Virus record (IMG/VR): IMGVR_UViG_3300034159_000078
Location: 1-23,918 of that record
Origin: a virus
Length of the DNA: 23,918 nucleotides
Strand: one strand, 5' to 3'
Shown here: piece by piece, positions 16,375 to 21,913 of the stretch
How the letters are laid out: each line of letters starts with the position of its first letter
Numbering within the stretch: the stretch's first letter is position 1
Made by a program: the position numbers and the translations under genes
The notes under the pieces: generated by a model
Database searches by the model: none
The model's input: only the letters and a program-made list of their open reading frames with translations
Told to the model about the DNA's origin: nothing

Positions 16375-16409
16375 GGGGGCGGCAAGTAGTGTGGGATGAA
16401 AGCCGCCCC
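16375..16409 (+). terminator. GC-rich hairpin after the exonuclease gene
   Basis: GGGGCGGC (16376-16383) pairs perfectly with GCCGCCCC (16402-16409) around an 18-nt loop. No T tract follows, so it may be an attenuator, an RNA-stability hairpin or a weak terminator rather than a full stop. Confidence 0.5.
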
Positions 16410-16432
16410 TGAATTTCAAACTAAAATTTACC

Positions 16433-17179
16433 ATGAAAGAAACAGGCGTAATTTTCAGCACACCAATGGCATTGGCTGCAATCGAATTAAGGAAAACAAT
16501 TACCCGCCGAATGCGCGGCCTTGAACATTTGAATGAAAACCCAAACCAATGGGCGGTTTGTAGGCAGCTTGATTGGTTGGAAAATGTAAAAGGTGGGGGC
16601 GTTCAGGAATTCCCCGGAAGAACAGGTTCTTCATGGATAGCACTGAAAGACAACTTGGGGCTGACCGATGGGGGGTATTATGTTTTTTCATGCCCATTTG
16701 GTGAAGTTGGCGACCGCATTTGGATGCGTGAAACGTACTACCCAACAGATTCACCAATAAATGGGCCGATTTACAAAGCGGATTTTCACCAAGTAGAAAG
16801 CCCGGATAAAAGTATTTCAAAAACAGCTTGGCTTTCTGATGGAAAAAATGGGTCTTGGAATGGGTATTTTTTAGGAAAATGGAAGCCTTCAATTCACATG
16901 CCCCGCGTTGCATGCCGTTTTGTTGCCGAACTTATTGAAATACGGCTTGAACGGCTGCAAAGCATTACTGAAGAAGAAGCCGAATTGGAAGGGGTTCATT
17001 GCTACGGCGAACCAACACCGGGGCAAAAGGTGTTCAAAAACTACCTTCTTGCAGAAAGTGAAGACATTGGGGTTTTGAGTGCAACCTATTCATTCATGAC
17101 GCTTTTTGCAATGCTTCATTCACAAGAATTGGTGGACTTGAACCCTTGGGTTTGGGTTCTTAAATTCAAACAGGTTTAA
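16433..17179 (+). CDS. ASCH-domain phage protein
   Basis: The 248-aa protein has the layout of the phage ASCH-like family (often labelled morphogenetic protein): IFSTPMALAAIELRKTITRR at the start, GDRIWMRETYY, WKPSIHMPRVACR, then IRLERLQSITEEEAELEGV and a final NPWVWVLKF. ASCH domains are PUA-like RNA-binding folds; the phage members have no proven activity. It lies in the early region, not near structural genes, which agrees with a regulatory or RNA-related role rather than morphogenesis. Length is usual for the family. Confidence 0.8.
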   Translation: MKETGVIFSTPMALAAIELRKTITRRMRGLEHLNENPNQWAVCRQLDWLENVKGGGVQEFPGRTGSSWIALKDNLGLTDGGYYVFSCPFGEVGDRIWMRETYYPTDSPINGPIYKADFHQVESPDKSISKTAWLSDGKNGSWNGYFLGKWKPSIHMPRVACRFVAELIEIRLERLQSITEEEAELEGVHCYGEPTPGQKVFKNYLLAESEDIGVLSATYSFMTLFAMLHSQELVDLNPWVWVLKFKQV

Positions 17180-17182
17180 AAC

Positions 17183-18100
17183 ATGGAACGCAGCAATTCA
17201 ATGGAAAACCCCGGCATAACATTGCAAGGAATACGGCAGGCATGTGGCTACTCAAATTTTGATGCCATGCGCCAACTTTGGTACAGCATGTTTGGAAAGG
17301 AAAACGGCTTTCCAGAAAAAGAAGAACCGCTTGAATATGGAAGTGCTGAAGCCTATTTGGTTCGCCTTTCTTCACCAAAAGCAAACAAGCCTGAACAGGT
17401 TGTTCAAGGGGCTTTGGTTTTGCTTGAAGGTTTAAGGAAGGGGGTAGTTCCAGAAGTTGCGCAGGATGCTTCAGCGGAAGTGAAAGCAGCAAAGCCAATT
17501 CAACCAACAGCAAGTAAACCAACAGTGAAAACACCCACACCAAAACGGCAAGAACCCAAAGAAGTGGCGTTTGTGAACCCGCTGGATTTATTGCGGGCTG
17601 AAAGCATAAGGCTGCGGGATGAAGAAGACAGGCAGGCCCGTGCTGAATCAAGGGCAAATGAACAAAAGCAACTCGAAGCGGCTGAAAAACTAAATGCCCG
17701 GCTTTCGCCTTGGATAAACGGTTTGACGTGGACTTTGAACGGGCTTGAAATGGTTTTCCTTATTGGCGGCCTGTTCGTTATTGCCGGGGCAATGGGCTTG
17801 GTTGTTGGCCTGTTTTTGGCAGTGCTTGGGACTATTGTTTTGCTTATGGTGCAGTTGCAGGGGAATGGCGGGGGCTATGCTGTTTTTGCTTGGTTCATGG
17901 TTTGTTCCATTGGGGGTTGGTTGGTTGAATACCCGGCTATGTTCCAAGCCATTGAACAAAGTGGAAGCATAGTTTCAGAAAGCGGGGAAACCTATGCCGG
18001 AATTTCAGTAAGTTCCTATGCAAGCATAGTCACATTTTTAATGTCCGGAAGTTCCTTCGCAGGAATGTTTTTCAGGTATAAAAAAGCACAAAGCCAATAA
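17183..18100 (+). CDS. Membrane protein with helical N-terminal half
   Basis: This 305-aa protein starts with about 175 residues of soluble sequence: a small helical region (QGIRQACGYSNFDAMRQL, reminiscent of a DNA-binding helix pair), a Pro/Lys/Thr linker (about 108-130) and a charged coiled coil (about 140-178). Four hydrophobic segments follow at about 188-208, 209-228, 233-253 and 278-298. No family is recognised. It begins 3 nt after the previous stop. It is the first of a run of membrane or exported proteins in the early region. Confidence 0.7.
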   Translation: MERSNSMENPGITLQGIRQACGYSNFDAMRQLWYSMFGKENGFPEKEEPLEYGSAEAYLVRLSSPKANKPEQVVQGALVLLEGLRKGVVPEVAQDASAEVKAAKPIQPTASKPTVKTPTPKRQEPKEVAFVNPLDLLRAESIRLRDEEDRQARAESRANEQKQLEAAEKLNARLSPWINGLTWTLNGLEMVFLIGGLFVIAGAMGLVVGLFLAVLGTIVLLMVQLQGNGGGYAVFAWFMVCSIGGWLVEYPAMFQAIEQSGSIVSESGETYAGISVSSYASIVTFLMSGSSFAGMFFRYKKAQSQ

Positions 18101-18102
18101 GT

Positions 18103-18603
18103 ATGAGAAGTTTTTTGACGCAGTTTTTCCCGGACTTGGCAATGTTCGACATTGCGCCTGCACCAAAGAAGCGGGAAGAAGTGAAGGAAGCTGAAATTCC
18201 AGTTGAACAGGGTGAAGTTGTGGTTGGCAAAAAATGGAAAACGGATTTCCATGAAGGCGGTTTTGAATCCGACCACATTGTTTCAAGCAAACCGGGATTC
18301 AGGGTTAAAACGTTGACGGGTTGGGATGTTGGGTATTTGAACGAATACCACAGGAACGAAACGGAAGGACACCCGACTTGGAAGCAGGCTTTGGCTGAAA
18401 AGTTGAAAGTGGAATGGGCAACGGAGGATGAAAGTGGGGAATACCCTTCAGCAGAAAGGGTGGTGCGAAACCATACAGCACCGGGCGAAAGCGAACCGCA
18501 AAGCGGGTACGGGCTTTCAAACGTGAAGAAATATTTCAAGGCTTTCAACCATGCTGTAAAAAGGGAACTTGAAGAAGCAAAGGTCAAACAGGGTCAAAAA
18601 TAG
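18103..18603 (+). CDS. Hypothetical soluble protein
   Basis: The 166-aa charged protein is unrecognised. It contains a charged linker (APKKREEVKEAEIP), a central block GFRVKTLTGWDVGYLNEYH and a helical basic C-terminus. It starts 2 nt after the preceding gene. Its last codons contain two GGTCAAA copies (18582 and 18592) that belong to a repeat cluster. It stops with TAG, followed by TGA three codons later. Confidence 0.65.
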   Translation: MRSFLTQFFPDLAMFDIAPAPKKREEVKEAEIPVEQGEVVVGKKWKTDFHEGGFESDHIVSSKPGFRVKTLTGWDVGYLNEYHRNETEGHPTWKQALAEKLKVEWATEDESGEYPSAERVVRNHTAPGESEPQSGYGLSNVKKYFKAFNHAVKRELEEAKVKQGQK

Positions 18604-18684
18604 TTGGACTTCTGATTTTCAAACAGTTAACCTACATTGTTTTGACCCAAACGCGGTTTAAACGCGGTTCAAGAAAGGTCAAAA
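18582..18684 (+). repeat. Repeat cluster: GGTCAAA and AAACGCGGTT
   Basis: GGTCAAA occurs at 18582, 18592 and 18678, and inverted as TTTGACC at 18641-18647; GGGTCAAAA (18591-18599) and TTTTGACCC (18640-18648) form a 9-bp inverted repeat. AAACGCGGTT occurs at 18649-18658 and 18660-18669, exactly one helical turn apart. The cluster fills the 100-bp gap between two genes. A weak TACATTG (18633-18639) is the only promoter-like string. Confidence 0.55.
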
Positions 18685-18703
18685 AAACTAAAAATCGGTT
18701 CAA

Positions 18704-18904
18704 ATGTATTACGAACACATTGTAAAAAAGGGAGCGGTGACGCATGTTCACAAAGTAATTGTTGTTGGGGATTCAGGGAAAAGGGTGGTTTTTGATTTCC
18801 TGAATAAAGAAACGGAGCCAATGCACGAAGGGCTTCCAATTCCACAACAATACAGGAAAATGCAAAAAGGAGAATTTGAAATATTGTTTGCAAAATCAAT
18901 TTGA
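18704..18904 (+). CDS. Small hypothetical protein
   Basis: This 66-aa protein is strand-rich (THVHKVIVVGDSGKRVVFDF) with a basic, helical C-terminus. The family is not recognised. It directly follows the repeat cluster, so its expression may be controlled there. The next gene starts 3 nt after its TGA. Confidence 0.6.
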   Translation: MYYEHIVKKGAVTHVHKVIVVGDSGKRVVFDFLNKETEPMHEGLPIPQQYRKMQKGEFEILFAKSI

Positions 18905-18907
18905 ATC

Positions 18908-19393
18908 ATGGGCGAATTTCCTGAAGTACAGTTGCCGAATGGCCAAAAGGCAACGTTTGATGAAAAGGCCGGGGCATACACAATTGAAAATTCCGGGCTG
19001 AAGCAAATGGAAGCAGAACATTTAACTGCCCTGTACCTGCTTTCTGTGAAGCGTTTGCGCCAACTTGTACAGGTTGTTTTTTGGGCTGTTGTTTGCCTTG
19101 TTGTGAAAGCAAGCATTTCGATTGCTGATGAATTTGACAATTATGCAGCCAAGCCAGCAGCGCAGAATATTGCAGAAACATTTGGCTTTGCTTCCTCAAT
19201 ATTCATCATGGTTCTTGTGCTGTTCATAATTGGCTGCCTTCTTTGGGTGTTTTTTGGCGACTTCTGGAACGGGGTGAAACAATGGCAAAAGGGTTCAGAA
19301 CTTCCAGCAGTGCAACAAAAGAAAAAGGGCATAGGGAAGGCGTTGAAACCTATTGCTTCAAGTGCGCAGAACATTCTAAAATCAAAAAAATAG
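18908..19393 (+). CDS. Membrane protein with two membrane segments
   Basis: The 161-aa product has hydrophobic segments at about residues 52-72 and 92-117, a soluble N-terminus (about 50 residues) and a basic C-terminal tail rich in Lys. By the positive-inside rule both ends would be cytoplasmic. No family is recognised. The stop TAG is in frame with the next gene, only one codon before its ATG, so rare amber readthrough would fuse the two membrane proteins. Confidence 0.65.
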   Translation: MGEFPEVQLPNGQKATFDEKAGAYTIENSGLKQMEAEHLTALYLLSVKRLRQLVQVVFWAVVCLVVKASISIADEFDNYAAKPAAQNIAETFGFASSIFIMVLVLFIIGCLLWVFFGDFWNGVKQWQKGSELPAVQQKKKGIGKALKPIASSAQNILKSKK

Positions 19394-19396
19394 GCT

Positions 19397-19999
19397 ATGC
19401 AACCAAAGTATATTGATGAAGACATAGCAGCATACGAGGCTATGATATTCCAAAGTGCTATGCTATGCCTTGGGGCTATACTTGGCGGCATAGCCCTGAT
19501 TGACAACGGTTGGATTTTATTTGGGTGGCTACTTGGCGGGGGCGGCCTTGCCTTTGGGCTATGCGGTTTTGATGGGCTGAAGAAGTGGATGAATGAAAGG
19601 GCTTTGGTTGCGGCCTACAAAATGCAAACCCGTTCACTGTTTGTTTTTTCCAATGGGGTAAGCGAACATGAAGAAGATGATGAAACCATAATTGAGCGCA
19701 AGGATTTTGCGCTTGAAATGCTTGCCCGAGTGAAGAACCCGCATGAAGTTACCGTGTGGGTTTTGATATTCAGGGATGCTTGTTGCATGGGGTACAAGAC
19801 GGGGAAGAACGGTGAATTTGTGCGCGTTGTTCGGGAATTCAGGGAAGGGTTGACGGTTCGTGAAACACGGGAAGAATACAACCTTTTTTGTGAAAAATTC
19901 CAAGCAGAAATGGAACAACAAGAATTGAACGCGAAGCGGGAAAACGCAAACGCTGATGAATGGGTTTCAGCGCATTGGTTTGGACAAAACGTGAAGTGA
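19397..19999 (+). CDS. Membrane protein with cytoplasmic C-terminal domain
   Basis: The 200-aa protein has two adjacent membrane segments (about residues 16-36 and 38-58, Gly-rich) and a soluble, charged C-terminal domain of about 135 residues. That domain has strand-like VTVWVLIFRDACCMGYK and a long terminal helix (EEYNLFCEKFQAEMEQQ). It is not recognised. It lies 3 nt after its neighbour in the same frame, and together the two look like partners of one membrane complex. Confidence 0.65.
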   Translation: MQPKYIDEDIAAYEAMIFQSAMLCLGAILGGIALIDNGWILFGWLLGGGGLAFGLCGFDGLKKWMNERALVAAYKMQTRSLFVFSNGVSEHEEDDETIIERKDFALEMLARVKNPHEVTVWVLIFRDACCMGYKTGKNGEFVRVVREFREGLTVRETREEYNLFCEKFQAEMEQQELNAKRENANADEWVSAHWFGQNVK

Positions 20000-20000
20000 A

Positions 20001-20282
20001 ATGGTTTTTAAGTTGACAAAGCATGCGAAGAAAAGGATGTTGGAACGGGGCATTGAACTGCCGGATGAAACCATGAACATGAAGGCGGCAGGAAGGAAAA
20101 CCCGTAGGAAAACCCGTAGGAGAATCCGTGAAGCATGCAAGAAGAAAGGGCTTCAGGGCGGGACAATTTATTGGACAAGGCGGGATGGAACTGTATATGT
20201 GTGCGCACAGGAAGATATTGGTGTTTACTGTGTAATAACAGCCTTCAACCTAAACGAACATGAAAAGAAAGAAGAAAAGTAA
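20001..20282 (+). CDS. DUF4258-like small basic protein
   Basis: The 93-aa product begins KLTKHAKKRMLERGI, the hallmark H-x(2-3)-RMxxRGI start of DUF4258-type proteins, and ends with a strand pair (TVYVCAQEDIGVYCVITAF) as in that small fold, which is related to RelE-like toxins. A middle insert of three RKTR-like repeats, encoded by a 12-bp tandem repeat, makes it very basic. RNA binding or cleavage is possible, but catalytic residues cannot be assigned and no antitoxin gene is seen. It starts one base after the previous TGA and overlaps the next gene by 23 nt. Confidence 0.6.
   Translation: MVFKLTKHAKKRMLERGIELPDETMNMKAAGRKTRRKTRRRIREACKKKGLQGGTIYWTRRDGTVYVCAQEDIGVYCVITAFNLNEHEKKEEK
20094..20129 (+). 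repeat. Three 12-bp tandem repeats in coding sequence
   Basis: AGGAAAACCCGT at 20094-20105 and 20106-20117 is followed by AGGAGAATCCGT at 20118-20129. They encode RKTR-RKTR-RRIR. The copies keep frame, so changes in copy number would alter only the basic stretch. Confidence 0.8.
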
Positions 20283-20814
20283 GGGGTTCAGGCTTTCCCC
20301 CGCACATGCTTCACAAGGCAGGTTATTTGGCCAAACGGGGGCATACCTTATGGGAAGCATTATTTACCCATTCCGCAACAAATGGGGCATTTCAGACCGG
20401 GCAGACTTGCGCCGTGCGCAGGTGGACAAGGATGTTACAGGCCCGGTTTACACGGTATTTTGCAGGGAAGTGTTTTTTGGGTGGACTTGTGAACAGTTTG
20501 TTCACTTTGCCTACCAATGGGCGAACGCACCCATAAAGAAAACAACCGGGGGAACTGAATGGTACTACAATCTAAACCCCGTTTTTGGCGGCTTTGTGTT
20601 GTGGTTGACGTGGAATTATGGGATACAGATACGGGGGGCAATTGGGGTTGACTTAAAAACGCAATGGTGCATAAATGCGCTTGCCTTCCTGTGTCCTTTC
20701 GTGTGGATTGACGGGCTTTTGTGGCTTGTTTTTTTCAGGCTTTTGGGGTGGGGGTTGTGCGCGGGCGTTGGGTACATGCTTTGGGTATTCATAACAACAA
20801 ACCATATTTTATGA
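20260..20814 (+). CDS. Membrane protein with basic N-terminus
   Basis: The 184-aa protein starts MKRKKKSKGF, has a soluble first half of about 100 residues, and three hydrophobic segments at about 107-125, 136-158 and 160-179, rich in Trp and Phe. The family is not recognised. It overlaps the previous gene by 23 nt and the next by ATGA (20811-20814), so the three are translationally linked. Confidence 0.6.
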   Translation: MKRKKKSKGFRLSPAHASQGRLFGQTGAYLMGSIIYPFRNKWGISDRADLRRAQVDKDVTGPVYTVFCREVFFGWTCEQFVHFAYQWANAPIKKTTGGTEWYYNLNPVFGGFVLWLTWNYGIQIRGAIGVDLKTQWCINALAFLCPFVWIDGLLWLVFFRLLGWGLCAGVGYMLWVFITTNHIL

Positions 20815-21158
20815 ACAAGATTCTGACTTTTTTGGGGCTTCTGCTTTGCTTTGGCGTTTCGGCACAAAGCGAAGGAAGCGAACGCGCCTACCTTTCCAAG
20901 CAGGGAATTTGGGGGACTTCATTGGATGTTGAAGAAACGTTGATTTCAGTGCGCTTTATTGAAGCAGAAGAAGGGTTGTATTTGGTGATTCAAAATTGGG
21001 CAATGCAGGATGAATGCTTTAATGAACTGGATGAAGAAGAATACTTTCTAAGCATTGGAATGATGCCAAAAGGTTTGGATGCGGGCAAAAAGATTGTATT
21101 CAGGGTGAAAGAATGTATTTCACTTGATGCGATTTTTTATTTTGATTTTATAAGGTAA
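20811..21158 (+). CDS. Small secreted acidic protein
   Basis: ATG 20811 overlaps the stop of the previous gene and gives a signal peptide (MNKILTFLGLLLCFGVSAQ, cleavage about residue 19); a longer in-frame frame upstream has no signal. The mature protein of about 96 residues is acidic and strand-rich with two cysteines. It is not recognised. It is the last gene before the RNA-rich gap, and a promoter follows 4 nt after its stop. Confidence 0.65.
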   Translation: MNKILTFLGLLLCFGVSAQSEGSERAYLSKQGIWGTSLDVEETLISVRFIEAEEGLYLVIQNWAMQDECFNELDEEEYFLSIGMMPKGLDAGKKIVFRVKECISLDAIFYFDFIR

Positions 21159-21170
21159 AACATACCTTTG
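21141..21170 (+). promoter_or_regulatory. Bacteroidetes-type promoter P1 (short RNA)
   Basis: TTTG (21141-21144) and TACCTTTG (21163-21170) are 18 bp apart. The -33 box lies inside the end of the preceding gene. It would produce a transcript of roughly 60 nt that ends at the terminator 21198-21235. It lacks the TAGT extension of the other three TACCTTTG promoters. Confidence 0.75.
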
Positions 21171-21197
21171 TAAAAGTTTTTCATAGGGAGAAACCTT

Positions 21198-21235
21198 AGT
21201 TTGGGCGGAGGTTCAGAAGCCGCCCAAACTTTTTT
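21198..21235 (+). terminator. Intrinsic terminator T1
   Basis: AGTTTGGGCGG (21198-21208) pairs perfectly over 11 bp with CCGCCCAAACT (21220-21230), followed by a T tract. It lies about 28 nt after the P1 -7 box, so P1 either makes a very short RNA or this is an attenuator. Confidence 0.9.
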
Positions 21236-21243
21236 GAATGGTT

Positions 21244-21257
21244 CAGGCTTTTGCCTG
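21244..21257 (+). other. Small perfect hairpin
   Basis: CAGGC-tttt-GCCTG forms a 5-bp stem with a UUUU loop between T1 and RNA B. It has no T tract, so it is not a terminator. Confidence 0.5.
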
Positions 21258-21281
21258 TTGAAGATAAAAACACACAATAAA

Positions 21282-21379
21282 GCCCGGTTGCGGCTTTTCC
21301 AGAAGTACAATGGAATAACTGATGGGCGATTGCAACGCTTGTTGGTGAAAGGTTGCAACCGGGCAAAAGAGACTGTACT
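21282..21379 (+). ncRNA. Candidate structured RNA B with possible pseudoknot
   Basis: A perfect 10-bp closing stem pairs GCCCGGTTGC (21282-21291) with GCAACCGGGC (21355-21364). Inside are hairpins TTCCA/TGGAA (21297-21301 with 21311-21315) and GCG/CGC (21326-21328 with 21336-21338), giving a three-way junction. The loop of the first hairpin contains AGTACA (21304-21309), complementary to TGTACT (21374-21379) just after the closing stem: a 6-bp pseudoknot. Terminator T2 follows 36 nt later. No promoter of the usual type lies directly before it, so it may come from readthrough of T1 or an unseen promoter. No known RNA family is recognised. Confidence 0.5.
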
Positions 21380-21414
21380 CGAAAGATTGTTTTCATTTGG
21401 TTTTTTAGGGTTTG

Positions 21415-21448
21415 CCGTTGAAGTAGCAATGCTTCAGCGGTTTTTTTT
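21415..21448 (+). terminator. Intrinsic terminator T2
   Basis: CCGTTGAAG (21415-21423) pairs with CTTCAGCGG (21432-21440), 9 bp with one G-T wobble and an 8-nt loop, followed by T8. Promoter P3 begins 12 nt further on. Confidence 0.9.
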
Positions 21449-21459
21449 GCATAAAAAGT

Positions 21460-21489
21460 TTTGCGGTTTCGTTTTTGTAGTTACCTTTG
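21460..21489 (+). promoter_or_regulatory. Bacteroidetes-type promoter P3, replication block
   Basis: TTTG (21460-21463) and TACCTTTG (21482-21489) are 18 bp apart. TAGTTACCTTTGT (21478-21490) is identical to the promoters at 7775 and 13483. The right half of the dyad is lost here (GTTCC instead of GTAAC). Confidence 0.8.
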
Positions 21490-21495
21490 TTCCTG

Positions 21496-21654
21496 TCAAG
21501 AAGTTGGCCCGGATTGGAAACCCGGAAGAAAAGGCTGAACATACTGTTTTTTTCATTTGCGCTTTTAAAGGCGCGGGCTACAATGGGGTTTTACAGCCTC
21601 CCCGTTTGAAGGACTTCCAACCCTTCCCCGCACCTTTAGAGGCGCATTTTTTTT
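21496..21654 (+). ncRNA. Structured leader RNA A / attenuator of the replication operon
   Basis: Starting about 7 nt after the P3 -7 box, this leader of about 160 nt ends in a T8 tract. Its main stem pairs 21558-21577 with 21627-21646: 19 of 20 positions pair, two as G-U, with one C-A mismatch. The 49-nt loop holds GGGG/CCCC (21585-21588 with 21600-21603) and GAAGG/CCTTC (21608-21612 with 21622-21626), making a three-way junction. The second hairpin stacks directly on the 3' arm. Upstream GCCCG (near 21507) could pair with CGGGC (near 21574) and break the stem base, a possible antiterminator. It ends 19 nt before the zinc-ribbon gene. No known riboswitch is recognised. Confidence 0.6.
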
Positions 21655-21673
21655 GGGCAAAAACGAAAATATC

Positions 21674-21895
21674 ATGACTGTAACAATTCCAGACCGCGAA
21701 CAACATGAAGGCATTTTTTCTGTGACACTTGAAATTCCAGACAAATGCCCAAAATGCGGCGCAAAACGTGGAACTAAGGTTTGGCAAGGGCTTTCTTATG
21801 ATGGAAGCAGAAGATTGCATGTAACGCAATGGGAAAACGAATGCGGCCACATTGACAAATATGCTGAAGTAAGAAAGGAAATGAAATTGAATTAG
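21674..21895 (+). CDS. Small zinc-ribbon protein
   Basis: ATG 21674 was chosen because an upstream TTG start would lie inside the T8 tract of the leader. The 73-aa product has CPKCG (Cys25, Cys28) and ECGH (Cys57, His59), a single zinc-ribbon-like site with a strand-rich spacer. It is the first gene after leader RNA A and precedes the replication initiator by 18 nt. Its TAG stop is in frame with the initiator. A regulatory or replication-accessory role is likely from position only. Confidence 0.65.
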   Translation: MTVTIPDREQHEGIFSVTLEIPDKCPKCGAKRGTKVWQGLSYDGSRRLHVTQWENECGHIDKYAEVRKEMKLN

Positions 21896-21913
21896 TTTTT
21901 AATCCCTGCAAAA

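Larger units (their letters stand above)
21159..21673 (+). other. 515-bp gene-free region rich in RNA signals
   Basis: Between the stop at 21158 and the ATG at 21674 lie two promoters, three T-tract terminators (T1, T2 and the end of RNA A), a small hairpin and the folded RNA B. An open frame of 158 codons crosses all of them but has un-neighbour-like composition and is not accepted as a gene. The order is P1, T1, hairpin, RNA B, T2, P3, RNA A. Confidence 0.7.

Noticed and set aside
21317-21364. Hammerhead ribozyme core (CTGATG ... GAAA)
   Set aside because: The core reads CTGATGG, not CTGANGA, and the GAAA does not follow the second stem directly; no cleavage site is placed correctly.
21282-21364. 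tRNA-like cloverleaf
   Set aside because: The closing stem has 10 bp rather than 7, no TTC loop or proper anticodon arm is present, and the loop sizes do not fit a tRNA.
21201-21677. Open frame of 158 codons across the 515-bp gap
   Set aside because: It starts inside terminator T1 and crosses T2, P3 and the T8 leader terminator. Its composition (many Phe, unusual codons) differs from neighbours, and no start signal precedes it.
9053-21895. Genome-wide reassignment of TAG (code 15)
   Set aside because: Several genes end in TAG with another stop a few codons later, and long genes such as recT, the exonuclease and the 575-aa protein contain no internal TAG. Only the DUF932 gene is clearly interrupted.
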